Notes: generated by a model not told the origin, from the letters alone. DNA of 64,000 nucleotides from Roseibium sp. HPY-6 (GCF_040530035.1 NZ_JBEWCD010000002.1:806001-870000); one strand, 5' to 3'; shown: positions 33,379 through 43,781, counted from the first letter of the stretch. Numbers and translations: made by a program.

Positions 33379-34374
33379 ATGTTCCGCATGAAATCAGGTG
33401 TCGTATGCGCGGTCGCAGCCGTTGCGTTTTCAGTATCTGCCGCGTTCGCTGACCCGGCGATCGTCTATTCTGTCGGAGGTAAGTTCGACGGCTCCTTTAA
33501 CGAGAGCGCCTTTTCCGGCGTCAAACGGTTTCAGGAAGAAACCGGCAAGGCAGTGCGGGAATTCGAGCTTGAACGCGATGCGCAAAGCCTTCAGGCCTTG
33601 CGCAATTTCGCAAGCCGGGGCAGCGAACCGGTTGTTGCGATCGGCTTCAACCAGGCCAATGCGCTCGGGCAACTAGCCCCGACATTTCCAGACACGGATT
33701 TCGCAATCGTGGACATGGTCGTGGACCAGCCCAATGTCAGATCTTATGTCTTTAAGGAACAGGAGGGCGCTTACATTGCGGGCCTTCTGGCGGCCATGGC
33801 GACGCAGAGCGGCACGATCGGCTTCGTTGGTGGCATGGATATCCCGATTATCCGGCGGTTCCTGTGCGGGTACAAACAGGGTGCGCTTTCCATCAACCCG
33901 GACATCAATGTGATCTTCAACATGACCGGCGACACGCCAGCCGCTTTTACCGACCCGGTTCGCGGTGGTGAGTTGGCGATCGGTCAGATCAAACGCGGTG
34001 CCGATGTGATCATCCAGGCCGCCGGTGGTACAGGCCTCGGAGTTCTGCAGGCGGCAGCGGACGCGGACATTCTGGGTATCGGCACGGACAGCAACCAGAA
34101 CGGACTTCATCCCGGCAAGGTCCTGACGTCGATCCGAAAGCGTGTCGACAATGCGGTCTACGACAGCTTCCAAGCTGCCGAAAACGATAGTTTTACACCC
34201 GGAATTCAGGTTCTCGGTCTGGCTGAAGGGGGCATGGACTGGGTGCTCGACGAAAACAACGCCGAGCTTGTTTCCGAAGACATGAAGGCCGCGGCCAACG
34301 CGGCCGTGAATGACATCTCGAATGGAACCGTTAAGGTTCATGATGTCGTCACTGAAGGGGCGTGTCCGTTCTGA
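33379..34374 (+). CDS. BMP-family nucleoside-binding protein, paralogue 2
   Basis: 331 residues with signal peptide about 1-24 (ends AFADP). It parallels the first BMP protein along its whole length: 'GGKFDGSFNESAFSGVKRF', 'VVAIGFNQANAL', 'FVGGMDIPIIRRFLCGYKQG', 'GTDSNQNGLHPGKVLTSI'. The loop residue Lys of DKSFN is Gly here (DGSFN), a change at the ligand pocket entrance that may alter specificity. GGGGG lies 5 bases before the ATG. Both proteins must share the single ABC core encoded downstream. Confidence 0.93.
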   Translation: MFRMKSGVVCAVAAVAFSVSAAFADPAIVYSVGGKFDGSFNESAFSGVKRFQEETGKAVREFELERDAQSLQALRNFASRGSEPVVAIGFNQANALGQLAPTFPDTDFAIVDMVVDQPNVRSYVFKEQEGAYIAGLLAAMATQSGTIGFVGGMDIPIIRRFLCGYKQGALSINPDINVIFNMTGDTPAAFTDPVRGGELAIGQIKRGADVIIQAAGGTGLGVLQAAADADILGIGTDSNQNGLHPGKVLTSIRKRVDNAVYDSFQAAENDSFTPGIQVLGLAEGGMDWVLDENNAELVSEDMKAAANAAVNDISNGTVKVHDVVTEGACPF

Positions 34375-34441
34375 ACGGAAAAGGCAGCCACAGGGGGCAA
34401 CCGACAATGACAAAGAACAACCGTCAGGCCTGGGGGAAGGC

Positions 34442-35992
34442 ATGAGCGACACGCCGGCAATCGAGCTGCGAAAGATCAATAAGCGTTTTGGCCCGGTTCA
34501 CGCCAACAAGGACATCGACCTTGTTGTGAAAAAAGGATCCATCCACGGGATCATTGGCGAAAACGGCGCGGGCAAGTCGACGCTGATGTCGATCCTCTAC
34601 GGTTTTTATCATGCCGATGACGGGGACATTGTCGTCGATGGCAAGAAGGTTGTTATTCCCGATTCCAAAGCTGCAATCGCAATGGGCATCGGGATGGTTC
34701 ACCAGCATTTCATGCTCGTCGACAATTTTTCCGTTCTGGAAAATGTCGTTCTGGGTGCGGAAGACAGTCAGCTGCTTGCAGGTGGTCTGACCCGCGCGCG
34801 CTCCGAGTTGAAGCGGCTGGAGGACGAGTATGAACTTCGGGTAGACCCGGATGCCCTGATCGAGGATCTGCCGGTCGGCCTGCAGCAACGCGTGGAGATC
34901 CTGAAAGCGCTCTACCGCAGCGCCGAAATCCTCATTCTGGATGAGCCGACTGGTGTTTTGACGCCTGCAGAGGCGGATCACCTCTTCAAGATTCTTGAGG
35001 TACTCAGAAACGAAGGCAAGACCGTTCTCCTGATCACGCACAAGCTGCGCGAGATCATGGCGATCACCGACGCGGTCTCCGTCATGCGGCGCGGCGAAAT
35101 GGTTGCCACCGTCGAAACCAAAGACACATCCATGGAAAAGCTTGCGGAGCTGATGGTCGGCCGGTCCGTATTGCTGCGCGTCGACAAGAAACCGGCCGAA
35201 CCCGAAGCGCCTGTGATGGAAGTCAGCAATCTGACGGTAACGGACAGTCGCGGCGTGCAGGTGGTCAAGGACGTCACCTTCTCGGTTCGGGCCGGTGAAA
35301 TCGTCGGTATCGCCGGCGTGTCGGGCAATGGCCAGTCCGAATTGCTCGAAACGCTTTCCGGAATCCGACGGGCGACAAGCGGGACCCTGAAAATTCATGG
35401 CGAAACGATAGATCTGGGAACAAGCACTCTCGATGCGGCCGACATGCGTGAAAAAAGCATGGCGCACGTTCCCGAAGACCGCCACCGCATGGGGCTGATC
35501 AACAGTTTCACTGAATATGAGAATTCCATTCTCGGCTACCATCGCGATCCCGCCTATTCCAAGGGCCTATTGATGGATCTTGCTGCCATCAAGAAAAACG
35601 CGGTTGCCGAAATCGAGAGATACGACATTCGTCCGCCCAATCCGATGCTGAAAACGGCCAACTTCTCAGGGGGCAATCAGCAGAAGATCGTGCTTGCACG
35701 CGAAATCGAGCGGGATCCGAACGTGCTTCTGGTCGGACAGCCTACGCGGGGCGTCGATATCGGTGCGATCGAGTTCATTCACCGGCGCCTTGTTGAAATG
35801 CGGGATGCCGGTAAGGGCATTTTGCTGGTCTCGGTGGAACTGGATGAAATCCGGGCATTGTCGGACAGGGTCCTTGTGATGTTCGACGGCAGGATTGTCG
35901 GCGAGCGCGGCGCCAACGCTGAAGAGGGTGACCTCGGATTGCTGATGGCTGGTGTCGACAACAACAACACGGTTGAAGGAGGTCTCCAATGA
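34442..35992 (+). CDS. Nucleoside ABC transporter ATP-binding protein (two ABC domains)
   Basis: 516 residues from ATG 34442 (GGGGGAAGG upstream); the frame open to 34310 overlaps the preceding gene and is rejected. The N-terminal ABC domain has Walker A 'GENGAGKST', 'LPVGLQQRVEILKALYRSAE' and Walker B 'ILILDEPTGVLTP'. The C-terminal one has a degenerate Walker A 'GVSGNGQSE', signature 'FSGGNQQKIVLARE' and 'VLLVGQPTRGVD'. This is the layout of sugar/nucleoside (CUT2-like, NupA/RnsB) ATPases. It energises uptake of nucleosides delivered by the BMP proteins. Confidence 0.95.
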   Translation: MSDTPAIELRKINKRFGPVHANKDIDLVVKKGSIHGIIGENGAGKSTLMSILYGFYHADDGDIVVDGKKVVIPDSKAAIAMGIGMVHQHFMLVDNFSVLENVVLGAEDSQLLAGGLTRARSELKRLEDEYELRVDPDALIEDLPVGLQQRVEILKALYRSAEILILDEPTGVLTPAEADHLFKILEVLRNEGKTVLLITHKLREIMAITDAVSVMRRGEMVATVETKDTSMEKLAELMVGRSVLLRVDKKPAEPEAPVMEVSNLTVTDSRGVQVVKDVTFSVRAGEIVGIAGVSGNGQSELLETLSGIRRATSGTLKIHGETIDLGTSTLDAADMREKSMAHVPEDRHRMGLINSFTEYENSILGYHRDPAYSKGLLMDLAAIKKNAVAEIERYDIRPPNPMLKTANFSGGNQQKIVLAREIERDPNVLLVGQPTRGVDIGAIEFIHRRLVEMRDAGKGILLVSVELDEIRALSDRVLVMFDGRIVGERGANAEEGDLGLLMAGVDNNNTVEGGLQ

Positions 35993-37095
35993 CCCCAGGC
36001 CAGCTGCCACGCTGGGTCGACCTCGGTCTGATCCCCTTCCTGAACCTGGCCGCGGCCTTTCTCGTGTCCGGTCTTGTCGTTGTCCTGATCGGCGAAAACC
36101 CTCTCGAAGCGGTCCAGATTCTCGTCTGGGGCTCGCTCGGATACGGCGAAGGCATCGGCTTCACGCTGTTTTACGCAACCAACTTCATTTTCACCGGGCT
36201 TGCGGTGGCCGTTGCCTTTCACGCCGGGCTTTTCAATATCGGCGGGGAGGGACAGGCATACCTCGGCGGTCTTGGTGTGGCCATTGCCTGTCTTGCGATG
36301 GACACGATCGTTCCATGGTATGTGACCTTGCCGTTTGCCATAATCGGTTCCGCCGCAATGGGGGCCGCTTGGGCGTTCATTCCCGCATGGCTGCAGGCGA
36401 CACGGGGCAGTCACGTTGTCATTACGACGATCATGTTCAACTTCATCGCATCGTCTCTGATGGTCTATCTGCTCAACGGCATGCTGAAGGAACAGGGCTC
36501 CATGCAGCCCGAGACACGCACCTTCGAGTCCGGCGGCCGGCTTCCGTTTTTGAACGACCTCTTCCCGTCATTCGGCTTTGGCTACGCACCGGTCAATCTG
36601 TCCCTTTTCGTGGCGCTCGCCGCATGTCTCCTCGTCTGGCTTCTGATATGGCGCACGAAACTCGGTTTTGAAATCCGGTCTTTTGGCGCAAACGCGACTG
36701 CTGCTGTCTATGCCGGTATTTCGCCGGTCAGAACGATCGTCATAACGATGCTGATCTCCGGCGGTCTTGCGGGCATGATGGCCATCAACGAGATCATGGG
36801 CTCCCAGCATCGTCTCCTGATCGATTTCGTGACCGGCTACGGCTTTGTCGGGATCGCCGTCGCGCTGATGGGCCGCGCGCATCCGGTCGGGATCATTCTC
36901 GCGGCAATCCTGTTTGGAATGCTCTACCAGGGTGGCGCTGAACTTTCGTTCGAGATGCCGAATATTACCAGGGACATGATCATCGTTATCCAGGGGCTGG
37001 TGATCCTGTTCGCCGGTGCGCTGGAGTATATGTTCCGGCCCGCGATCATCCGGCTGTTTACGCCCGCGCAACCGCTTACGGCGAAGGAGGCGTAA
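35989..37095 (+). CDS. Nucleoside ABC transporter permease 1
   Basis: 368 residues, about 9-10 TM helices. The CUT2/BPD_transp_2 signature is visible in 'HAGLFNIGGEGQAYLGGLG' and 'GFEIRSFGANATAAVYAGIS'. Its ATG overlaps the ATPase stop by 4 bases (ATGA), which shows tight coupling. With the second permease it forms the heterodimeric membrane channel. Confidence 0.94.
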   Translation: MTPGQLPRWVDLGLIPFLNLAAAFLVSGLVVVLIGENPLEAVQILVWGSLGYGEGIGFTLFYATNFIFTGLAVAVAFHAGLFNIGGEGQAYLGGLGVAIACLAMDTIVPWYVTLPFAIIGSAAMGAAWAFIPAWLQATRGSHVVITTIMFNFIASSLMVYLLNGMLKEQGSMQPETRTFESGGRLPFLNDLFPSFGFGYAPVNLSLFVALAACLLVWLLIWRTKLGFEIRSFGANATAAVYAGISPVRTIVITMLISGGLAGMMAINEIMGSQHRLLIDFVTGYGFVGIAVALMGRAHPVGIILAAILFGMLYQGGAELSFEMPNITRDMIIVIQGLVILFAGALEYMFRPAIIRLFTPAQPLTAKEA

Positions 37096-37097
37096 TC

Positions 37098-38066
37098 ATG
37101 TTCGAAGATTTCATCCTGATCCTCGATTCAACTGTACGCCTGTCCACGCCGCTTCTTTTGGCGTGCCTTGCCGGTCTTTACTCAGAGCGTTCTGGCGTTG
37201 TCGATATCGGCCTTGAAGGCAAGATGCTTGGCGCGGCCTTTGGCGCGGGCGCGGTGGCTTACATTACAGCCAATGCCTGGCTTGGACTGATGGCAGGAAT
37301 TGCGGTGTCCGTATCGCTCGGGCTGCTGCATGGGTTTGCATCTATCTCAAACCGCGGCAATCAGATTGTCTCGGGCGTTGCCATCAACTTCCTTGCCGCC
37401 GGGCTGACAGCCTTGCTCGGCCAGACCTGGTTCCGCCAGGGTGGCCGCACACCCGCGCTACCGGAAGGCGGTCGGTTCACCGATATCGCCTGGCCGTTTG
37501 CCGAACAGATCCGCGACGTGCCGATCATTGGTCCGATCTATGCAGAGTTGCTTTCGAGCCACAACATTCTGGTTTATGCGGCCTTTCTCGCAGTGCCTCT
37601 GACATGGTGGGTCCTGTTCCGCACACGTTTCGGGTTGCGCCTTCGCGCGGTCGGGGAAAATCCGGCGGCCGTCGACACCGCCGGAATTTCGGTCACTTGG
37701 CTGCGATACCGTGCTGTCATTGCATGCGGAATCCTGTGCGGTTTTGCCGGTGCCTATCTTTCCATCGCCCAAGGTGCCGGATTCGGTGTCAACATGACAG
37801 CCGGCAAAGGCTTCATTGCGCTTGCAGCGCTCATCTTCGCCAAATGGCGGCCGGCCAGCGCGATGATGACGTGCTTGCTCTTCGGCTTCCTTGACGCGGT
37901 CGCAATCCGCATGCAGGGACAGGAAGTGCCCGGGATCGGTGAAATACCGGTGCAGTTCTTCCAGGCGCTGCCGTATATTCTGACGGTCATCCTTCTGGCC
38001 GGATTTATCGGCAAGGCGATCCCACCGAAAGCGGCCGGAATTCCGTATCTTAAGGAGCGTTCATGA
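37098..38066 (+). CDS. Nucleoside ABC transporter permease 2
   Basis: 322 residues, about 8-9 TM helices of the same family ('GLYSERSGVVDIGLEGKMLG', 'ISNRGNQIVSGVAINFLAAG', 'FGLRLRAVGENPAAVDTAGI'). It starts 2 bases after permease 1 and overlaps cdd by 4 bases. 'ERSGVVDIGLEGKML' is the counterpart of the GGEGQ loop in permease 1. Confidence 0.94.
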   Translation: MFEDFILILDSTVRLSTPLLLACLAGLYSERSGVVDIGLEGKMLGAAFGAGAVAYITANAWLGLMAGIAVSVSLGLLHGFASISNRGNQIVSGVAINFLAAGLTALLGQTWFRQGGRTPALPEGGRFTDIAWPFAEQIRDVPIIGPIYAELLSSHNILVYAAFLAVPLTWWVLFRTRFGLRLRAVGENPAAVDTAGISVTWLRYRAVIACGILCGFAGAYLSIAQGAGFGVNMTAGKGFIALAALIFAKWRPASAMMTCLLFGFLDAVAIRMQGQEVPGIGEIPVQFFQALPYILTVILLAGFIGKAIPPKAAGIPYLKERS

Positions 38067-38473
38067 GCGATCTAAACGCGCTCTTTGAAGCGGCCAAGGC
38101 GGTCCGCGAAAAGGCCTACGCACCCTATTCGAACTTCCTTGTCGGTGCGGCCTTCCGCACGCCCGATGGCACGATTTTTACCGGCTGCAACGTTGAAAAC
38201 GCGTCGTATCCTGTGAGCGTGTGCGCGGAAGGGGGCGCTGTCAGTGCGATGATTGCCGCCGGATACCGGGAGATCGCGGAAGCGGTGGTTGTTGGCGATG
38301 CCGCGCTCTGCACACCGTGCGGCGTGTGCCGCCAGCGTTTCGCCGAATTCGGAACGGACAATCTGGTTGTTCATGTTGCCGACCTGAATGGCATCAAGCG
38401 CAGTTTCACGCTTGAGGAACTGCTGCCGGCCGCATTTGAACTTGAAGACAAAGCAAAAGACGAGAAGGACTGA
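38063..38473 (+). CDS. cdd: Cytidine deaminase
   Basis: 136 residues, the homotetrameric short form. The zinc/catalytic motif 'VCAEGGAVSAM' (Cys-Ala-Glu) and 'TPCGVCRQRFAEF' (PCGxCRQ) are complete, as is 'YAPYSNFLVGAAF'. It converts imported (deoxy)cytidine to (deoxy)uridine. The last ~10 residues are highly charged (Lys/Asp/Glu). PNP starts 6 bases later. Confidence 0.95.
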   Translation: MSDLNALFEAAKAVREKAYAPYSNFLVGAAFRTPDGTIFTGCNVENASYPVSVCAEGGAVSAMIAAGYREIAEAVVVGDAALCTPCGVCRQRFAEFGTDNLVVHVADLNGIKRSFTLEELLPAAFELEDKAKDEKD

Positions 38474-38479
38474 CCCTCG

Positions 38480-39286
38480 ATGAGTGGTTATGGACGTGAA
38501 TGCGCGGATATCGTCCGTGCAGCCCGTAAGGGTTCCTACAAGATCGGCATGATCCTGGGCTCTGGGCTTGGGGCTCTGGCCGAAGAGGTCGAGGATGCGG
38601 TTCGCATTCCTTATGGGCACCTGACGGAGTTTCCTGTGTCCACGGTGACCTCCCATTCCAGCGAGCTCGTCGCGGGCACGCTGTCCGGTGTTCCGGTGGT
38701 CATCCTGTCCGGACGAGCGCACTACTATGAGTCGGGCAATCCCTCGGTCATGCGAACACCTGTTGAAACACTGAAGGAGCTCGGCTGCGAAGTCCTTTTG
38801 GCCACCAACGCCGCCGGGTCTTTGCGCGAGGAAGTCGCGCCAGGTTCGCCGATGCTAATTTCTGATCATATCAACTGGTCCGGCAAGAACCCCCTGATCG
38901 GCGAAGAGGACGAGAAACGCTTTCTGGACCTGAGCGCGGCCTATGACGCAGAGCTGCAGGCAGCGATGAAGAAAGTCGCTGCCGAGACGGGCGATCCGAT
39001 TGCCGACGGGGTCTACATGTGGTTCTCGGGCCCGTCTTTCGAAACACCGGCTGAAATCCGCGCTGCGAAGCTTCTGGGGGCCGACGCTGTCGGCATGTCG
39101 ACGGTGCCTGAAGTGATCATCGCCCGCTTCCTGGGCCTGCGTGTGGCCGCCATGTCGATCATTACAAACTACGGCGCCGGCATGCAGACGCACGCTCTTT
39201 CGCACGACGAAACCAAGTCGGTCGCGCTGAAAGGCATGGAGCGCATGAAGCAGCTCGTGCGCGCATTCGTGAAGGAGGTCGGCTGA
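38480..39286 (+). CDS. punA: Purine-nucleoside phosphorylase (trimeric, PunA-type)
   Basis: 268 residues. 'IGMILGSGLGALAEEV' (phosphate loop), 'VILSGRAHYYE', 'LLATNAAGSL', 'FSGPSFETPAEIRAAKLLGA' and 'VGMSTVPEVIIARFLGL' match the low-mass, trimeric PNP family rather than hexameric DeoD. It splits inosine/guanosine with phosphate into base and (deoxy)ribose-1-phosphate, the substrate of DeoB. Stop and deoC start share one base (TGATG). Confidence 0.92.
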   Translation: MSGYGRECADIVRAARKGSYKIGMILGSGLGALAEEVEDAVRIPYGHLTEFPVSTVTSHSSELVAGTLSGVPVVILSGRAHYYESGNPSVMRTPVETLKELGCEVLLATNAAGSLREEVAPGSPMLISDHINWSGKNPLIGEEDEKRFLDLSAAYDAELQAAMKKVAAETGDPIADGVYMWFSGPSFETPAEIRAAKLLGADAVGMSTVPEVIIARFLGLRVAAMSIITNYGAGMQTHALSHDETKSVALKGMERMKQLVRAFVKEVG

Positions 39287-40062
39287 TGAGCGACCGGATT
39301 GAAAACGCTAAGCGCGCCCTCGGGCTGGTCGATCTGACCAATCTCAACGATGACTGCACGGCGGAAGACATCACCAAGCTTACCGGCCGCACGGTGACGG
39401 ATCATGGTTCGGTCGCTGCGGTCTGCGTCTGGCCGCGATTTGTGGCGCAGGCTGTCAAGGAACTGACCGGAACCGGCGTCAAGGTCGCAACCGTCGTCAA
39501 CTTCCCGCAAGGCGGTGAAGACACCGGCGCCGTTGTCGCAGAAACGGAAAAAGCGATTGCGGACGGTGCTGACGAGATTGACCTCGTGATGGCTTACAAG
39601 GCGTTTGCTGACGGGCGAAAAGGCTTTGCCGAAGAACAGATCATAAGGGTCAAGGCTGCGATACCGGCACCTGCGATCCTGAAGGTCATCCTGGAGACGG
39701 GTGAAATCAGGGATCCGCTTCTGATCCACGCTGCGTCGAACATCGCAATCGGTGCGGGCGCTGATTTCATCAAGACCTCCACAGGCAAGGTGCCGGTCAA
39801 CGCGACGCTCGAAGCCGCGGAAATCATGCTGACCGCGATCGAGGAAGCACGCCGGGACAATGCGGAGCGTGTTGTCGGGTTCAAGCCCGCCGGCGGGATC
39901 AAGACCAGCGAAGATGCGGAGTCCTACCTTGCGCTGGCCGACAGGATCATGGGGCACAATTGGGCGTCCTCATCGACATTCCGCTTCGGCGCGAGCGGCC
40001 TCCTGGATGCGCTGATCGCGACGATCGAGGGCAACGAAGCTGCGCCCGGCCAGGGCTATTGA
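39286..40062 (+). CDS. deoC: Deoxyribose-phosphate aldolase
   Basis: 258 residues. The Schiff-base lysine is in 'ADFIKTSTGKVP' (Lys163) and the second active-site lysine in 'VVGFKPAGGIKT'; 'ADEIDLVMAYKAF' holds the catalytic Asp. It cleaves deoxyribose-5-phosphate to acetaldehyde and glyceraldehyde-3-phosphate. Its substrate is the likely inducer sensed by the SorC/DeoR regulator at the head of the locus. Confidence 0.95.
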   Translation: MSDRIENAKRALGLVDLTNLNDDCTAEDITKLTGRTVTDHGSVAAVCVWPRFVAQAVKELTGTGVKVATVVNFPQGGEDTGAVVAETEKAIADGADEIDLVMAYKAFADGRKGFAEEQIIRVKAAIPAPAILKVILETGEIRDPLLIHAASNIAIGAGADFIKTSTGKVPVNATLEAAEIMLTAIEEARRDNAERVVGFKPAGGIKTSEDAESYLALADRIMGHNWASSSTFRFGASGLLDALIATIEGNEAAPGQGY

Positions 40063-40083
40063 ACGGCACACAAAAGGATACAG

Positions 40084-41403
40084 ATGATGCTGCCGCAGGA
40101 ACTTATTCGGAAGAAGCGGGACGGTGGCGTCCTCAGCGCCGAAGAAATTGCGTTCTTCGTCAGGGGACTTGCCGACCACTCTGTGACCGAGGGGCAGGTG
40201 TCCGCGCTCGCTATGGCCGTGTTTTTCAAGGGCCTGACTGTCGATGAGCGCGTCGCGCTCACGCTCGCCATGCGCGACAGCGGCGATGTCATGAACTGGA
40301 TGGAAGTCGAAGCGCCGATCCTCGACAAACATTCGACGGGCGGTGTTGGCGACAATGTCTCGCTGATGCTCGCACCGGCACTTGCCGCGTGCGGCGCTGC
40401 CGTGCCAATGATTTCCGGTCGCGGTCTCGGCCACACCGGCGGAACGCTCGACAAGTTCGACAGCATTCCGGGTTATCAGACCCAGCCGGACAATCTTCTG
40501 TTCAAGAAAGTCGTGCGCGATATCGGCTGCGCCGTGATCGGCCAGACCGGTAATCTTGCTCCCGCGGACAAGCGGTTTTACGCGATCCGGGACGTAACCG
40601 CGACGGTGGAAAGCATTGATCTGATCACCGCGTCCATTTTGTCCAAGAAACTGGCGGCCGGTCTTGAGGGCCTCGTCCTGGATGTCAAATGGGGAACGGG
40701 TGCATTCATGGCTTCGCTCGAGGAGGCGCGGGCACTAGCCGAGAGCCTCGTCCTGGTCGCCAACGGTTCCGGATTGAAGACGACCGCCCTCCTGACCGAC
40801 ATGAACGAGCCACTTGCATCCGCGGCGGGCAATGCCATCGAGATGCAAAATGCGGTCGACTTCCTGAAAGGAACGTCGGTCGACAACCGCCTTTGGGATG
40901 TAACGGTTGCCCAGGGCGGCGAATTGCTGGCGTCCGGCGGCATCGCGCCTTCCGCAGACGTGGGCGCTGAAATGATGCGCGAAGCGTTCGACAGCGGCAA
41001 GGCTGCCGAAAAGTTCGCGCAAATGGTGCACGCCCTCGGCGGTCCCGTCGATTTCCTGGAGAAGAGTGAGCTTTACCTGGCAAAAGCTCCGGTACAGGCT
41101 CCGATTTACGCCGAAACGGATGGAACGGTCACGGCCGTGGATGCGCGGGCGGTCGGTGTTGCGGTCGTTGCTCTTGGAGGTGGACGCAGAGCAGCGGCGG
41201 ACGTCATCGACCCCTCCGTCGGCCTGACCGATCTTGCCGGCATCGGCAACTCCGTGGACGCCGATGCGCCGCTTGCGATCGTGCATGCACGTTCTGAAGA
41301 AGAGGCTGAGCAGGCAGCAATTGCCGTTCGAAACGCCTATACGATCGGTTCACCAGTCGACGTTGCCGACAACCCCAGCGTTGTCGACCGTATCGCGCTC
41401 TGA
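40084..41403 (+). CDS. deoA: Thymidine phosphorylase
   Basis: 439 residues. The family signature '[20 protein letters not shown]' and the phosphate site '[18 protein letters not shown]' are present, with '[13 protein letters not shown]' (Lys for phosphate). It releases thymine or uracil and (deoxy)ribose-1-phosphate. Start chosen at the first of two adjacent ATGs, 5 bases after AAGGA. It lies 21 bases after deoC. Confidence 0.95.
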   Translation: MMLPQELIRKKRDGGVLSAEEIAFFVRGLADHSVTEGQVSALAMAVFFKGLTVDERVALTLAMRDSGDVMNWMEVEAPILDKHSTGGVGDNVSLMLAPALAACGAAVPMISGRGLGHTGGTLDKFDSIPGYQTQPDNLLFKKVVRDIGCAVIGQTGNLAPADKRFYAIRDVTATVESIDLITASILSKKLAAGLEGLVLDVKWGTGAFMASLEEARALAESLVLVANGSGLKTTALLTDMNEPLASAAGNAIEMQNAVDFLKGTSVDNRLWDVTVAQGGELLASGGIAPSADVGAEMMREAFDSGKAAEKFAQMVHALGGPVDFLEKSELYLAKAPVQAPIYAETDGTVTAVDARAVGVAVVALGGGRRAAADVIDPSVGLTDLAGIGNSVDADAPLAIVHARSEEEAEQAAIAVRNAYTIGSPVDVADNPSVVDRIAL

Positions 41404-41483
41404 GCCAAAACCAACCGGACCTCACGGTCCTGTGGGGCACCGGTCCATTCGACCGGCAAAAACATAGATTTGAGGAGACACCC

Positions 41484-42704
41484 ATGCCAAGAGCAATCCT
41501 GTGCGTGCTCGACAGTTTCGGTATCGGAGGCGCTGCGGATGCAGAGGCGTTCGGCGATGCCGGGTCCGATACGCTCGGCCATATTGCCGAGCATTGCGCA
41601 CAGGGTAAAGGCGACCGGGACGGCTTGCGGAGCGGGCTGCTTCAGGTGCCAAACATGGATCGCCTGGGTTTGGGAGCTGCGGGCCGTCTTTCCACCGGCA
41701 AGACGATCCCCGGGCTTGATTTTGCCGGCGACCCGCAAGGCCTGTGGGGCTATGCGGTGGAAGTTTCCAACGGCAAGGATACACCTTCAGGCCACTGGGA
41801 AATTGCCGGTGTTCCGGTTCGCTTCGACTGGGGCTATTTCCCTTCGGAGATCCCCGCTTTTCCGGCAGAGCTTATCAGCAAGATCAGTGAAGCCGCAGGC
41901 CTGGACGGTGTCCTTGGAAACAAACATGCCTCTGGCACCGAGATCATCGCAGAACTTGGTGAGGCCCATGTTGAAACGGGAAAACCGATTTTCTACACAT
42001 CCGCGGATTCCGTGATCCAGATCGCAGCCCACGAAGAGCACTTCGGCCTGGAACGGCTGCTGAAGCTTTGCGAAACTACAAGGGAGTTTGCCGACCCATA
42101 CAACATCGGCCGTGTGATCGCGCGCCCGTTTCTGGGTGAGACTTCGCAGACATTCGAGCGAACCGCCAATCGCCGCGACTACTCGGTCCTGCCGCCGGAG
42201 CCGACCTTGCTGGACCGTCTGAGTTCGGACGGGCGCACTGTGATAGGTGTTGGCAAGATATCAGACATTTTTGCGCACCAGGGAGTTGCGAAAGTGCTGA
42301 AGGGAGCAGGCAACGACCAGCTGTTCGACAAGACGCTAGAAGCGATGGAGATGGCCGGTGACGGCGACATGGTATTTTCGAACTTCATCGATTTCGACTC
42401 GCTCTACGGTCACCGCAGGGATGTGCCGGGCTACGCGGCAGCGCTTGAGCATTTCGACCGGCGGCTTCCTGAAATGATCGACAGGATGCGGCCCGGAGAC
42501 CTGTTGATCCTGACCGCTGACCACGGCTGCGATCCCACCTGGAAGGGTACGGACCACACGCGCGAGAATGTTCCGGTCATTGCAACAGGACCCGGATTGT
42601 CGGGAAGGGGGGTTGGCGGACGTAAAACCTATGCAGATATCGGTGAGAGTGTTGCGGAGCATCTCGGTATCGCGCAAGGTCCCCATGGTGCGAGTTTTCT
42701 TTAA
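41484..42704 (+). CDS. deoB: Phosphopentomutase
   Basis: 406 residues of the alkaline-phosphatase superfamily form. Metal ligands are visible in '[20 protein letters not shown]', '[11 protein letters not shown]', '[20 protein letters not shown]' and '[20 protein letters not shown]'; the phospho-Thr lies in '[10 protein letters not shown]'. It interconverts (deoxy)ribose-1- and 5-phosphate, joining PNP/DeoA to DeoC and the pentose phosphate pathway. An 80-base gap separates it from deoA; GAGGAG precedes the ATG. Confidence 0.96.
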   Translation: MPRAILCVLDSFGIGGAADAEAFGDAGSDTLGHIAEHCAQGKGDRDGLRSGLLQVPNMDRLGLGAAGRLSTGKTIPGLDFAGDPQGLWGYAVEVSNGKDTPSGHWEIAGVPVRFDWGYFPSEIPAFPAELISKISEAAGLDGVLGNKHASGTEIIAELGEAHVETGKPIFYTSADSVIQIAAHEEHFGLERLLKLCETTREFADPYNIGRVIARPFLGETSQTFERTANRRDYSVLPPEPTLLDRLSSDGRTVIGVGKISDIFAHQGVAKVLKGAGNDQLFDKTLEAMEMAGDGDMVFSNFIDFDSLYGHRRDVPGYAAALEHFDRRLPEMIDRMRPGDLLILTADHGCDPTWKGTDHTRENVPVIATGPGLSGRGVGGRKTYADIGESVAEHLGIAQGPHGASFL

Positions 42705-42758
42705 CGTGGCAACGGGTGTTCGTCCCTTCACTAAACAGTTTGGCAGGTCCCGCCTGAA

Positions 42759-43766
42759 ATGAATCAGAACGTGAATGTCCCAAAGGCGGAACTGCATTGC
42801 CATATTGAAGGCGCAGCTCCAACAAACCTGGTCAAACGTCTTGCCGGCCGACATGGTGTCGACGTCTCCGAGGTCATCGACTCAAAGGGCAAATATGTCT
42901 GGTCGGATTTCACCAGCTTCCTGAAGGCTTATGATGTTGCAAGTTCCGTCTTCAAGGTTCCGGCGGACTACGCGCTTCTTGCAGAGACCTACTTCCGGAT
43001 GATGGCGGCCGAAGGCGCCATCTACGGCGAGATCACGATATCCCCGGACCATGCGCAGGCCGCCGGTCTGTCCTACCGGTCCTATGTCGAGGGTCTGGCA
43101 GCCGGAATTGAAAGGGCAAAGACCGAAACGGCGATTGAAGGCCGGATGATCGCTATCGGTATCCGTCATTTCGGATCGGCTTCGGTGGAGCGGGTCGTCA
43201 AGGAAGTGGTTGCCAATCCGCATCCCCTGGTTACCGGCTTCGGCCTTGCCGGCGATGAAAGATCAGGACATCCCGCCAATTTTTCCAGGGCATTCCGCAT
43301 CGCTGCTGACGCGGGTCTTGGAACCACCGCGCACGCCGGAGAGTTCGGCGGACCTGATAGCGTTATTGCGGCAATGGAATTCCTGCGTGTCAAGCGCATT
43401 GGCCATGGTGTTCGCGCGATCGAAGACCGTGATCTCGTCGCGCGCCTTGTCGATGAGGAAATCGTGCTGGAAGTTTGCCCGGGGTCGAATGTCGCTCTCG
43501 GTGTCTACTCCCACCTCCGTTTTCACCCGGTCAATATCCTGCGCAAGGAAGGGGTCAAGATCACGCTGAACTCGGACGATCCTCCCTATTTCGGCACAAC
43601 GCTCGGCAAGGAATACACTTCTGTCGCCGATACGTTCGGCTGGTCCTTTGAAGACCAGATGGCGGTTACAAGAACGGCCATAGAGGCCGCATTTTGCGAC
43701 ACGGCCACCAAGAAGCGGCTTTTGGTAAGACTGGACAGCGCGAACCGCCAGGACGGCGACAGCTGA
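42759..43766 (+). CDS. add: Adenosine deaminase
   Basis: 335 residues. Metal ligands and catalytic residues of the family appear in 'KAELHCHIEGAA' (HxH), 'TTAHAGEFGGPDS' (His, Glu), 'RIGHGVRAIED' (His) and 'ITLNSDDPPYFGTTL' (Asp-Asp). It makes inosine from adenosine, feeding PNP. It follows deoB after 54 bases. Adenine deaminase relatives exist in this family, but the context favours adenosine. Confidence 0.93.
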   Translation: MNQNVNVPKAELHCHIEGAAPTNLVKRLAGRHGVDVSEVIDSKGKYVWSDFTSFLKAYDVASSVFKVPADYALLAETYFRMMAAEGAIYGEITISPDHAQAAGLSYRSYVEGLAAGIERAKTETAIEGRMIAIGIRHFGSASVERVVKEVVANPHPLVTGFGLAGDERSGHPANFSRAFRIAADAGLGTTAHAGEFGGPDSVIAAMEFLRVKRIGHGVRAIEDRDLVARLVDEEIVLEVCPGSNVALGVYSHLRFHPVNILRKEGVKITLNSDDPPYFGTTLGKEYTSVADTFGWSFEDQMAVTRTAIEAAFCDTATKKRLLVRLDSANRQDGDS

Positions 43767-43781
43767 CGGAGGTGTTTCGGG

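Noticed and set aside
34424..35542. 372-codon minus-strand open frame opposite the nucleoside ABC ATPase
   Set aside because: Antisense shadow of a gene with complete ABC motifs; the translation has no recognisable domain.
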